NCBI GenBank assembly: GCA_016617855.1
Contig: JAECUM010093706.1
Coordinates: 31,223-95,222 of the forward strand
Reading direction: 5' to 3'
Length of the DNA stretch: 64,000 nt
From: Megalonaias nervosa
Taxonomy: Eukaryota; Mollusca; Bivalvia; Unionida; Unionidae
Part shown: in pieces, positions 1 through 12,300 of the stretch
How the letters are laid out: each line of letters opens with the position of its first letter
How positions within the stretch are numbered: position 1 is the stretch's first letter
The notes under the pieces: model-generated
The model's database searches: none
The model's input: only the letters and a program-made list of their open reading frames with translations
What the model was told of the DNA's origin: nothing
Translations under genes and position numbers: made by a program

Positions 1-960
1 CATGTCGCGAATAGCCATTTTAGCACCGAAATTAAGGTAGTGGTCACATATATTGTTTGTCTTTAGAGTTAATCCGTATTGCCTGGGGGTGAATAAGGTC
101 TTTGTCTATTAAACTAGCAAGTGAGAATCGTTTGCGGGATTCAATTGATAGTGTTAAAGGCTTGTGATGTATTTAATTGTTGGTTTTTTTTGTTGTTTTC
201 TTGATGTTACAGTGACTGCATCCAGCCACCAAGCCATCATCTATTCAAGTTGATGTGACCAGGTTACACACTTTGTTTACAGAGTTAATCCCTGTGTGTC
301 TTCTTTGAAGTAAGCCAATGACTTTTGTCTCTGAGTAAATGATTCTGTTTCTGGATGAGATAACTGTTTCTTTTAATTTCATTAATTGTTAGATATGCAA
401 TGGAGATGTACAGATTTTTCATATTTTCCCAAAGCCTAGACAAAACCATCATTTCAGTTGATTTTACAACTGAGCACTAATAATATTAACATCTAGTACC
501 TTAATAACAATGGAAGAACCTCCAACTAAAATAAGACAAATTTTAACGCTGGAGAAAATAATTACTGTAACTGAAAGAAGTGAAAAAGAGCAGACCACTC
601 ATAAAATAGCGGTTTAAATTTAGGGTGTTATAAAGGAGAAGGAGTAAATCAGAAACAATTTCATATGCTAATACATATGCATGTGATCTTCAAATGTAAA
701 TGTGATTTCATGTTTAATGATAGAAGTATATCTTTATTGCTATACAGATGCATACAATATTGTAGTAAGAATTTTTAATAAAGAATATAATATGTACAGT
801 GATTGTGGTTATTTTTCTTTAAATTGTTCTGAAAATGGACCTTGGAAACTGGTCTTTTTGTACAAACTTGTTATGAGAGACCACCGGTCTTGAGAGACCG
901 TTTCTTGCTGGCAGAAGGGGCGGTCTCTCATAACAGGTTTTACTGTACTATCAAAATTCA
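1..960. repeat. Dispersed intronic repeat R1 (left copy)
   Basis: The segment from about 55 to 400 (attgtttgtctttagag... agagttaatccc... tgattctgtttctgga) recurs, diverged, at 50505-50830. The segment around 770-945 (atgtacagtgattgtggtt, then 'ccttggaaactg') recurs at 52885-53065. I see no coding content. An old, unclassified interspersed repeat is likely. It may be one long element of which the two right-hand copies are parts. Confidence 0.6.
868..938. repeat. Imperfect palindrome with ttatgagagacc arms
   Basis: ttatgagagacc near 869-881 is the reverse complement of ggtctctcataa near 925-937, with a further gagagaccg between. The arms could form a stem of 12-13 bp. The motif 'gttatgagagaccacc' recurs at about 50008-50023, so it belongs to a repeat and is not a gene-specific site. 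Confidence 0.55.
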
Positions 961-1220
961 CAACTGTACAAATGAGCTAAAAGCATAAACTTATTGTAAT
1001 CACTGTAGCTTAAAAAGGTAGGGCACCCATCAAATTTCATGACTGTACACATAATGGCATCAGAGAATATGACCTAACGGCTAACATAATTACTGTAGCT
1101 TAAAAAAGTAGGACACCCATCCAATTTTATAACTCAATATAAAATGGTGTCCGAGGAACTGAGCTAAATGCACAAACTTAATTGCTCAAGCTTACAAAAG
1201 TAGGAACATAGTCTTCTTAC

Positions 1221-1330
1221 CTGCAGTAATGCCTGGACATACTGGGAGAAATTTTGTATGACAGGACCTTCAAAAGACTTACAAAGCGCCTGAACCAGAT
1301 CACAGGCTGCCCTTCTTCTGGTATCAACAT
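1221..1330 (-). CDS. CSE1L: CSE1L coding exon 11 (residues 379-415)
   Basis: 110 nt, acceptor AATTTCAG, donor CTGCAG|GTAAGA, ending in phase 0. It reads [20 protein letters not shown] and then [12 protein letters not shown], matching [22 protein letters not shown] of the family. This is the last exon inside the window. Confidence 0.95.
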
Positions 1331-4300
1331 CTGAAATTAAATAAACCCAATCAATAATGAACCTTCAATATAAACAATACTCTTTTCCGATCTATGTACC
1401 AACAAAACAATGATGCTCAAAAATTGAAATTTCTCTGCAAAAAGCATTTTTCTTTGTTCACTGACCTTGACCTGTGACATTTTGATACCAAAATCTACAG
1501 GCTTCTGCCTTATCCCAAGTACAAATTATTCACAAGGTTCTGTCCTGGTATGCTCAAAAATTGAAATGTCTCTGCAAAAAGTATTTTTCTTTGTTCAATG
1601 ATCTTGACATGTGACCTTTTGACATGAAAATCAACAGGTTTCTTCCTTATCCCAAGTACAAGTTATTCACAAGGTTCTGTCCTAGTAAGTGATGCAAACC
1701 TATATAATTATCCCACCACACCCACACCCACACACACACACACACACACACAAAGGGGGGGGGGTCCAGTCAATGAATTTGATCTTTGACCATATGTCCC
1801 CAAAATTGATAGGATTTTTCTTCACACAAAGTGCAAGTTATCCACACAGTATGATAACTGTAAATGATGGAGAACATAAGTTATTGTGCAGAAACTATTT
1901 TCTTCTTCAGTCAGGTGCACTGACCTTGGACCTTCTGAACCCAAAAATTTATAAGGTTTTTCCTTACATCAATTCAAGTCAGCCACATGCTTTGGCAACT
2001 GTGGATGGCTCAGAATTTGAGTTAATGTGCTGAAACTATTTTTCTTCTTTCAGTCAAAAGGAGCCTGACCAATGAACTTTTCACCCACCTACTCAAAACC
2101 AACAAGTTCTTCTTTATTCCAAGGACAAGTTATCCACAAAGTCTGGTAAATGTAGAAGGTAGTCTCAAACTTTAACTTTTTGACTACTAAATCTTATAAG
2201 GTCCTGCCATCCACAAAGTTTGGTACCTGCAAAACTTGAATTGCTGTCCAGAAATGAATTTAGATGGACAACATATGCTCTCTTTCAGTTACACAATTTA
2301 CATATGTAAACCTATACCATTGTTTTCATTTCTGTGACATCGTATTTAAATATAGATACGTACCAGACCCTTCAATATCTCTTCTTATGTATTCCTCTGG
2401 GTTGTCTTCAAATAGCTCTTCATCTGCAGCTGTCAAAACAAATACACAAATAAACCTGTTGAAACAAATACACAAATCAACCTGTTGAAATAAACACACA
2501 TATCAACCTGTTGAAATAAATACATACATCAACCTGTTGATACAAAAATACATATCAACCTGTTGATACAAAAATACATATCAACCTGTTGATACAAAAA
2601 TAGGTATCAACCTGTTGATACAAAATTATGTAATCAACCTGCTGATACAAAAATACATATCAACCTTTTGATACACAATTAATATCAACCTGCTGATACA
2701 GAAATACATATCAACCTGTTGATACAAAATTACATATCAACCTGCTCATACGGAAATACGTATCGACCTGTTGATACAAAAATACACAACAACAAGATTT
2801 GACCAAAAGCACGACCTGCCATCAGCCCATTTTGTAGAGTTCTGCTTACCCAAACAAACATACCAAACTAAGGTATAAAGAAAAAGAATTGATAAGTACA
2901 GATGTTAATACTAATACTACAGTTAAATAAACATTTATGGCAGTAACAGTAATGCAACAGCCCTGAAATTTCTTCTTAATTTGTTCTTGCTAGATGCATT
3001 AATTGTTGGGTTATATATATCTTCATTATATACCAACATAATCAGAGGTGACAACCCAGATTCAAGCTTAAAAGGAATCTTGGCATCAAGTTTTCAAAAT
3101 CAAAGACAACCTTGCTGAATGGATACCATGCTCATTGAAAGTAACAAACTTCTATACAATCATAATGTATCACACAATTACATACCTGCACAAAATTACA
3201 TACCTGCACACAGACATTAATAACTAAGGTCCAATGAGAATAAATAGTGTATCCATTCATCCAATTCCAGTACCATGAATTCCTTCAACATTTTTTACCA
3301 AAACAATAACTGTAAACATTAGTCTTCCTCACAAAATATCTGCATTTCCTTTTTCTCTTCACTTCTGCAATGCATTTTAACCTATTCAGTCTATACTGGT
3401 TTCTGGTTATCTACATTCTGTTGTTCACATAGAGAAACTATACGATATGTAGCAATCAACCATATTGGTGCTGAAACACTTTTCTTCCAACCTGTGTACA
3501 CAGAGAAGACTTGTGTTCAAAAATGTTATCCCACATTATTTGGATTTTCCTGAATTCTGTTTGGTTTGATTTCGTTTGGTGCTTTATTGCACAGCAACAC
3601 AGGTAGGTTATTTAGTGCTATGGCAATTGAAGTAATGTGCATTGCCCAAGGATACACCATGACAGCTGACGCAGGCCAGAAGGATTCGAACAGGCACCCT
3701 TTCAGTTACAAGTTCAGCACACTAACCACTGAGCCACCACAGCTCCCCCAGAATTTTGTCAACATAATTCAGTACAGCACTTGCAGCACTGTCCAAGTTT
3801 TATATTCTAGACAGAAAGCAAATATTTCTACTGAATGGATTTGACAGAAAGCAAAGATATCTACCGAATGGATTTGACAGAAAGTCAAGCTTTATACTGA
3901 ACGGAATTTTTCCTAGTAAAACGTTTCTTTGAGAATACTTACCCAATCACAATACCTTAGAACTACTAGTACCTTATAAATCCAGCCCTCCCAGATACTA
4001 CTTTTAGCTAAAGGGAGATACTAATGTTTTAGCTAAAAGTTGTCTGTCCACCAATGTGGAGGTTGGGCAGAGTGATCTCCCCCTAGGTACTACTGGAGTG
4101 GAAGGGACACTCTTTATGGATGTAATTGCTGGGAGGTTGAGAGGGTTGCTGGGAGGTTGAGAGGGTGTATGTGTATTATGACTGGGTAAGTATTCTCGAA
4201 AAAAACATTTTACTAGGAAAAATTGGTTTCTTCTTTAAATATGTTACCCAATCATAATACCTTGGCAGAATAGGTAAGTTTGGAGGTAAGTTTGGAGTAC

Positions 4301-7300
4301 ATCCACTGACCCCGGATGATACCACCTCCAGTCCCCTGAGGTAAATGAGACACTTCTAGGTAACCCAAATGGGGCCCCAGCTCCATCTGCTGGGGCATGT
4401 CTTCGAACAGAGAAAAATCCACCCCACCCCACCCAACAAATCCAGCAGAAGTCATGAAGCCACACCACAAGAAACTGTCGATCAACCTGGATGTATGACC
4501 TGTTGAGTTGCTGATATAGATCCTACCAGATCCATCTGGGCCCTTTGGGATGACAGATCTCAGAGATAAAAGCTAAAGAATGTGTACTCCAATCTCCATA
4601 CCACTGCCTGAATGATGTCGGCTAGCCAACAGTTCCCAACGACTGCTATGCTGATATCAAATGCTCTAACCTCATAAGCCGAAGTGAATAACAAGTTCAT
4701 GTGAGCTGGTGTTATTTCTCTATATGCAGAGTGATATGCATATATATGCATATACCCACTTAATCCAGGTCGAGATATCCTCCTTTCCTGTCTTGAGAGG
4801 TAGAAAGAGGCATGCTCTCGACAAACCAGCTGTTTTATTAACATACCACTTCAAAGCCTAAACTGGGTTTTATAGGTGGCCTTCAGCTGATGTGTCCAGA
4901 CTAGACAGAGGTCTCAGGGCAAAAGTCTGTTTACCCATAGAAGAAAGCCAATTCTTGGTGATGAAAGAGGATGCCGTCATAAGTAAGACTGACCCACCTT
5001 GTCAGAACTGCATGTAATTTGGGTCTGCTGATAGGGCATGCATTTCACTAATGCTGCCTGCACCCGATAATGCCACGAGAAAGCAGGTCTTATATGAAAG
5101 ATGTGCCAGAGATGCCCTTGAAATTGGTTAAAAAGATGTCTTGTTCAGCCAGGTTAATACCCAAGACAAGTTCCACTTGGGCATGGGGTTAATGTTTTGG
5201 TTGTGTACACTCGAAGTAGCCGAGTAAGTTGGACAAGTCCTTGTTTTGTCCGATATCCTCTCTTCCATGATGACAAAAGGTGTCAGTGATTGTGGAGCGG
5301 TAACCTTTTATCATACTCGGTGCTAATTTTCTCTCTTCAAGGACCCAGAGGAGGAAATGAGCTATCTGCAATATAGATGCCTGGAGAGGCAGGATATGTT
5401 CATTCATGCACCATTGAGGGAAATGCACCATTTGCCTTTGTATGCTTCAGAGTGAAGGGCCTTTGTGCCTCAGTGATTCTCGCCATGACTGGTTGTGAGA
5501 ACTTTAATTCTGAGGGCCTGTTTAATATGATCCAGACATGCAAGTTCAGTAGCTCTGGGCAGGGATGAAACAATTGCCTCCATGGTTGTTTGAGTAGATG
5601 CAGGAAAATCCAAGTTTTCCAAGGAGTTCCAATACAAGATTGATGAGGTCATTGATCCAGGACTTCTCCCATCTGAGTGATATGATAATGATGAGACCAC
5701 AGGCTGATTCTTTGGCTTTCTGTAGCACTTTTGGAATTAGATATGTTGGAGGGTAGGTATATACATCCAGGTCATTCCAATTTAGTGATTGAGTGTCGAC
5801 TAACCAAGCTGGAGAGACAACGGTTGAGAGTTTAGTAATCCACCTTGTCACAAACAGTTCCACCAATGGTCAGTTTCATCTTGTACATATCTGAGTGAAA
5901 ACTGAGGGAATGGAGAGAGCATTCTGTCGGTATTGTTTGTTCTGAGACAAAGAAACGGCCTGTACATTTAGGCATCCTGGGAGATGGCAAACATGTGGAT
6001 TTGTTAGAAAGTCCCAAACCATGACGCAAAGGTCTGGGAACTTGATTCCTCCTTGTCATTTGAGATAAGTCACTACTGTAGAGTTGTCGGACAAAATAAG
6101 CACTCCCTTGCCATTTAAACATTCCTGCCACCAGTGAAAGGCTTTCACAATGGCCTTGATCTCCAGAAGATTGATACGCACATGGCATTACTGGGGAGAC
6201 CAAGCACCCGCTGGTTCCCAAAAGGATGGTAGTGGGTGGGCCTTGGTATAGACTGTAATCTTGGGCGGGCGTACTTGCACAATTATACCCACCGTGAGCC
6301 GAACTGGAAGCCCCAATTCTACAGATGGTGCCTCAAATGTGTGCAGATGGGGAGAAGTTGGTCCAGTGGGCAAACTTCTGGACTCCATTGGGACAGCAGA
6401 ATAATCTGCAATGTGCACATAAAAAAGCGACCTAGGACAATAAGGTCTGCTGCTGTGTTGAGCAAGCCTAGTAGGTGAAGGAATTCCTGTGCAGATAGAA
6501 TTTTCCTTGAAAGTAAAGAAGTCAACATGGTTCGGATAAAAGCCCCATCCTGATAGAGATGAACAATGATGCTTGTGTATTGAACTCCATACCTAGGTGA
6601 GCAACTGCTGAGATGGTACTAGGTCAGATTATTCCTTGCTGATGAGAAGCCCAGGGCTGGTAAGCAATGTAACAAGCGTAATCATGTCATGTTTCGGTAA
6701 AACAAATCTGATGTTTCTGCAGGATTTCTTCCTGGTAACTTGATGTTGCCATTGCAGAAATGGTCAGGACATGCAACATTACTCGATTCATCAGATGAGT
6801 GAAGACCCAGGGGATGATGCTTAGTCCCAACAGAAGTGCACTGAAGTGGATTACCATTTTGTAGGCGAATCTCTGGAATGTCATGAAAGCCTTGTGAATA
6901 GGGACATAAAGATATGCATCTTTCAAGTACACACTGATGGTGAAGTCTCCCTCTCTTTACAGCATTCCAAAATGCACTGTGGTGTTTCCACTGAGAACCA
7001 AGGGGCATGAATGAATTGATTAAGGGTGCTTAGGTCAAAGACCAGAGGCAGAGTGCCGTTGCCTTTGGTACAAATAAAATTCTGGGATAAAAATCCTAAA
7101 GAAATGTTGGAATGAACGATAGGACCCTCTTGATGCTTTATCCACTCTGGCTTGCATGAACTGTGAGCATCACTGGGTGGAGCTTTGATTGGACAGTTTT
7201 CAGAGGTTTGTGTCTTATGTGTGGCTCTTGGGTCCCTTTGTTGATTTCCCGTACTATCCATATATCGACGCTGTTGTTGGGGGAGGGAGGGAAAATGGTC

Positions 7301-9365
7301 TCCTTGGTGGTTTGCTTGCAGACTTCTTCAATCTGGCCGTTAAAAGATGGTTAGGATAAAGGCTGTGGTCTCAGCTTGGCTTTATGGTGGTCCTTCAGGA
7401 AGTGCAGGCAGAAAGCACAGAGTCACGTTCTGCTAATTGTAAATTTGTAGCTTTGGCTACAGCATTGACCAAACTGTGTTCAGTGGCTCTGTTCAGGATT
7501 CGGGCCATTCTTGAGACCAATTCCCATGCATACTCTGTTGAATTCATTGTGGGAGGTGAGAAGCTCTGTTCTATGCATTGGAAGAGAGCCATAGAGACAA
7601 AGTCCAAGATCGAAGCCACGGCAACAATATAGTGCAACTAACTGGCGAGTGTCATCAAAGGCCATCCAATCCGTATGTATGGAGTGTGGCTTTGTCATTC
7701 CCAAAATGACGATATCGCTGCTGACTGCTGGATTTTCCAATTGAAATACTGCTGTATAGACAATGTAGAACCGGTGATGAACTGATGATGAAGAGATGCA
7801 AGAGATGCTGGAGATCTGGTCCTGGTTGCTGAAGGAGTGGAAGGAGGCCAGAACTCTGGGGATCAAAGGCGGAAAACATCCTCAATGGAGATTCAGAAGG
7901 CTGAATCTTCCCATGACATCAGAGAGTCTAGAAGTGATGACATCACTTGAGAACAAACAACAACTTCTGGTTGCATGAGGTGAAAAGTTCTCCTGTAATG
8001 CATGAGACTTGGCTGATGAAGAGCGACAAGGTCTGCTGCTCACTAAACTCATAGAATGCCTTGAGACAGTCACTGAGTAGAGTCACTTCTCGTGGCTGAG
8101 TGTAGAGAAATTGAGAAGCTACATCTGTGAGGAACTATGCTTGGCATCATGCTGAATGAGTGTCTCAAGATGGTATGTCGGTTAGAATGGTCCCCGCAAA
8201 TGTCTGCAAAAGTCAGGATCTATGTACTGAAAGACAGGCTGTTAGTGATTGAGCCTGTAATATTGATGTTTTGGCCCTTCGTGATCCCTAATATATGGCC
8301 TGTGCTGGTTGCAATGGAAATAGGCCATCCATGTGGGGAGGATATCACTGGGATCATCAGTTTTGGATGTGTTATAGGATGTCTGATCCATTTAATCTGT
8401 GCGTATGTCTGCTGAGTGAGAGGAAACATGGCTGTTATTTACCTCTGTCCCTAATTGCGTGAAACTGATCATATGATACAAATTACCAGAAAAGACTAGG
8501 AAACAAACTGTCCTGAATATAATGGTACTGGAAAATGGTCCTATGTCGCAAATTACCATAAAGACAGGAAAGTTGTTGTTGTTGTTGTTGTGGGGCTTAA
8601 CGCCATTTTTCAGCACACGATAGGCTATACATGGCGGCCAGTATTAATGGTGGAGGAAGAAACCGGGAAATCCGCGGAAAGAACCACCGACCCACGAGAA
8701 GCTACTGGCAAGCTTTCTCACATAACCACATTCACCGAATCTTAGACTCGAACCAACGCAGACAGAGGTGAGATGGCAGTGATCCGTAACGGACAGCGCT
8801 TTAGACCACTCGGCCACTCGGGGGCCCCAAGACAGGAAAGAACCAAAACACTCTAGCTGTATGCCGGAAACTGATAATATGTTACAAATTTTAGGAAAAG
8901 ACTTGAAAGGACTGCAAATACTTGCATATGGCTTCAACTTCTGCCCAATTTTTCTTTTGGTTTATTTTTTTTAAAATCGTGATTCTTATGTATGGCAATG
9001 TGATTGAACAGACTCAGTAACTCGGTACATTCATGCCAAACTCAGGTTGGCAGACAACTTTTAGCTCCCTTTAGCTAAAAGTAGTATCTGGGAGGGCTGG
9101 GTTTGCAAAGTAGTAGTAGTTCTCCAAAAGTATTTAGATTGGGTAACGTATTTAAAGAAGCAAAGATTTATACTGAATGGTTTTTGTCGGAAAGCGAAGA
9201 CACTGAAAGGATTTGACATAAAGCAAATACTTCCGCATAATGATTTTTATCTGAAAGCAAAGATACTGAATAAATTTGACAGCGAGAAATGATTTAGGTT
9301 GAATTGACTTGACACAGCAACTTTGCATAAAATGAATATCACAATGACTTCTGATATAGTGTTTT

Positions 9366-9397
<32 letters not shown>

Positions 9398-12300
9398 TTT
9401 GGATTTTAACATAGCTTTAACAATTTTCAGTCGTATCACTACAATGTCTGCAGTGTGGCAGTTAATTGTACCGTCTAACACTGGGGCATCATACTGCAGA
9501 CACAGAGCATGATGTCCAACCCAGTCACATTATTCTGACACCGGGCTGACCGGTCCTAATACTAACCTCTTAATGCTGAGTATCAAGTGAGGCAGCTGTT
9601 AGTACCATTTTTGTAAGTTTTTGATATGACTCAGCTGGGGTTTGAACCTGCAGCCTCCTGCATCCAAGGTGGACGCTCTAACCAGAAAGCCACTGGAGCG
9701 GTTTGGTCCTTTGTGTGAAGCATGACTATGTACAGTATTAAGTATATTTCAATTTCTATTTATGAGTGATCTTTGTCTATAAATGGGGGTAGGAGTTTGG
9801 GCCTACCTGACTGAAGTCTTTTTTTTTAAACATTACAAAAGCTAATTTTTGTCTGTGATTCTAGTATATATATATCAAAATTATTATTTGTAGGTAAACA
9901 TGTTTACATGGCTGTGAGTTCTAGACAAAGCCTTGATTCTGACTCTAGACAATTCCAGAAATGAATTTTGTTTACAGTTTGATGGAAATTTCCAATAAGA
10001 TGGCCTTCATCCTGGTCCACTTATTGTGACTTATATTTGTATAATAAAGTTGTTTATATTAGAATTATTTGTTTCTATCTTAATATTAGAAGTGGAATCA
10101 GTCTTTTTGTTCTTTCCAGTTTTTAATTTGAGATGAGTTATTTATTTAAATTATTCACTGAAATTACAAAGTACCATTACACTTTCAGACTAAATCATAC
10201 ATTTTTTTTATGACTGTTGTGAATTCATTTAGTGACATTTTGGTTTATATCACTGTGATATATCAAGACTGTTAGCACATCACGCTATTTGGGATTTAAT
10301 TCACAATACAGTAAGTTCTTTATAAATTTTCACTTTGTATTCTTGGGTTATACATTATTTCTTGAATTTTACTCATCCTGCTGGTTTTCACTCTTTTCTG
10401 TTATATAGTTTAAGACCACAGATTTGTAACAATAGATTAAGATGAGCAAAATGAATAGTGATATGAACATCCCAGCCCACTTAACTGCTGCATTTAGCAG
10501 CAGAGAAGACTAAACCAACTCTATAATCCTGCTGTAGCTGTTAAATTCTACAATAAATCTTTAAACAATAAATTAAAGATATATTTCAGTACAGGATGGA
10601 AATAAAATTATTTATTATATCCTAAAGTGTGAAATACAGAGACTTATTGGCTGAAAAATCCTTATATTTTCAAGTGCGAAAAATACATCCTTATATTTTC
10701 ATCTGAAAATGTAAGATTTCTCATCATCCCATGCAATGCTTGATTGTGACTACTAAAGTTGTACCTGCTCAAACAAAAAAAAGAGTACTTGTGAGCTAGA
10801 ACGAATAAATAAAAATTATATTATATTACAGACATGGAAATTAATCGTTGATAAAGAAATCTGTCTAGATGCCATTTGTAACTTTCTGAAGTTATTTCCC
10901 CTTACTTCTTTGACAACGATAAACCCACTCTGATGCATTGCTGAATCGAACTTGCATTATTTTTAGATAGGATCAAATAGCTTACAAAATGACAAAAAAT
11001 GTAATTGAATGCACCAGATTATGTCAACCCAAACCTACCACATTCGTAAGTCACATATATATATGATCAGTCTGTGGAAGTGAGGTGAATTTACGAAAAG
11101 GTGGTGGGGGTGAGCGTGTTGTGCCGAAGAGTTAGTTCAATCTAGCAAACTACAATTCTGGAGCAAGTATGCATATAATAAAAAGAAAATTTTCCTTTCG
11201 TATGTTAGGGCTGTTCCAGTAAAACATATACCCCCCAGGGGGAAGGCACTTTCAAATTCAACCAACCCACAACAGAAGCAATTTTAAAAAATTAAGATCC
11301 ACCATCAGATATGTTTTAATAAAAAACACTGCCCCCTACAGAAGCATATTTATTTAAAATATAATTTCTGGTTATGGGTTAGTGGGTGGTAGAAGCGATT
11401 TTAATATTGGGTTGGGGACAGAAGCGATTTAAATGACAGCTGGCTGGAGGTAATTTACTTTATTCTTATAGATCATATAATCTACTGCATATTTTTATTT
11501 GTATTCATTCATTATAATCAATCTTTTGTTCTTTTGTTTATTTGTCTGTCAGCCATGTATGTCTCTGATACTGTGAAATCACAAATTTTCTTGGTGGCTT
11601 ATTATTTGTAGATGTCATTGATCAGTCCCTTAATATCTACTAATTTAATGTCCATGAATATAGATTTTATATTAGGGATTTCTATTCTAATAGAGAAATC
11701 ATGAATTTGTATCCTTACTAAGCTGTGTGTTTACTAAAGTGATCACTATGTTTTGCTATTTTTCTTTCTTCTCAGGCATGCTGCTTTTGATTTGAATAAT
11801 AGTCAAATCTTGTATTCCTTTAAATGTGTGGTCAGATGCTATGATTTCCTTGTTATTATTTTTTCAATAAATGTTTTGGTAAACTTATAATACATGATTT
11901 GTCAGAAAAAATCATTAATGCCTGTGAAAGTGATGTCGCATTATTTCTGCCTACTTTTACACTATATCATTTCTTGTAAGAACACATATTTCAGTTACCA
12001 ACATCTTATTTGTATGCCTTGTTGCAAGACTAATATAAAGTTTTAAAAAAAAGAAATATAGCAAGTCAAACATTTTTATATCATAAACTAGATTTTAAAA
12101 AATGGATGAAAGTCAAGGAATCATTTTTTCCCCGAGTACTCGTAAAATCAATGTCATTGCAGTTAACTGTATTGTCAACAGCATCATCATCATCACTGAT
12201 GGCCTAGCAGTAACATTCTGCACTTTTAATCCAATTGTCACAGGTTCTATCTCCCACTTATAGTCTTTCATACAAGATTTATACCTATGGTTTGCGGGGC

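Larger units (their letters stand above)
3905..9170 (-). mobile_element. DIRS-like tyrosine-recombinase retroelement (element A), decayed
   Basis: An element of about 5.2 kb in the 14.8-kb CSE1L intron. The ends are inverted repeats: 3984-4050 (ccagccctcccagatactac, tttagctaaaggga) is the reverse complement of 9041-9101, and the match extends outward over the 'acccaatc' block (3950/9140). Read on the minus strand, the internal relics follow DIRS order: gag-like (8.1-7.4 kb), reverse transcriptase (7.26-6.68), connection and RNase H (6.53-5.87), then tyrosine recombinase (5.87-4.56). Inverted ends and a tyrosine recombinase in place of an integrase are the DIRS signature. All frames are broken by stops and shifts. 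A SINE with its own target duplication sits inside (8573-8828), so the element was already old when that SINE landed. Confidence 0.85.

Noticed and set aside
3660..3756. tRNA gene on the minus strand
   Set aside because: A and B boxes are present but no acceptor stem or cloverleaf closes; it is a SINE head. The same applies to 9620-9700 and 8740-8828.
8644..8937. Minus ORF of 97 codons (also 42116-42403)
   Set aside because: Both are the same open frame across the family 1 SINE; the similarity is that of the repeat, not of a protein.
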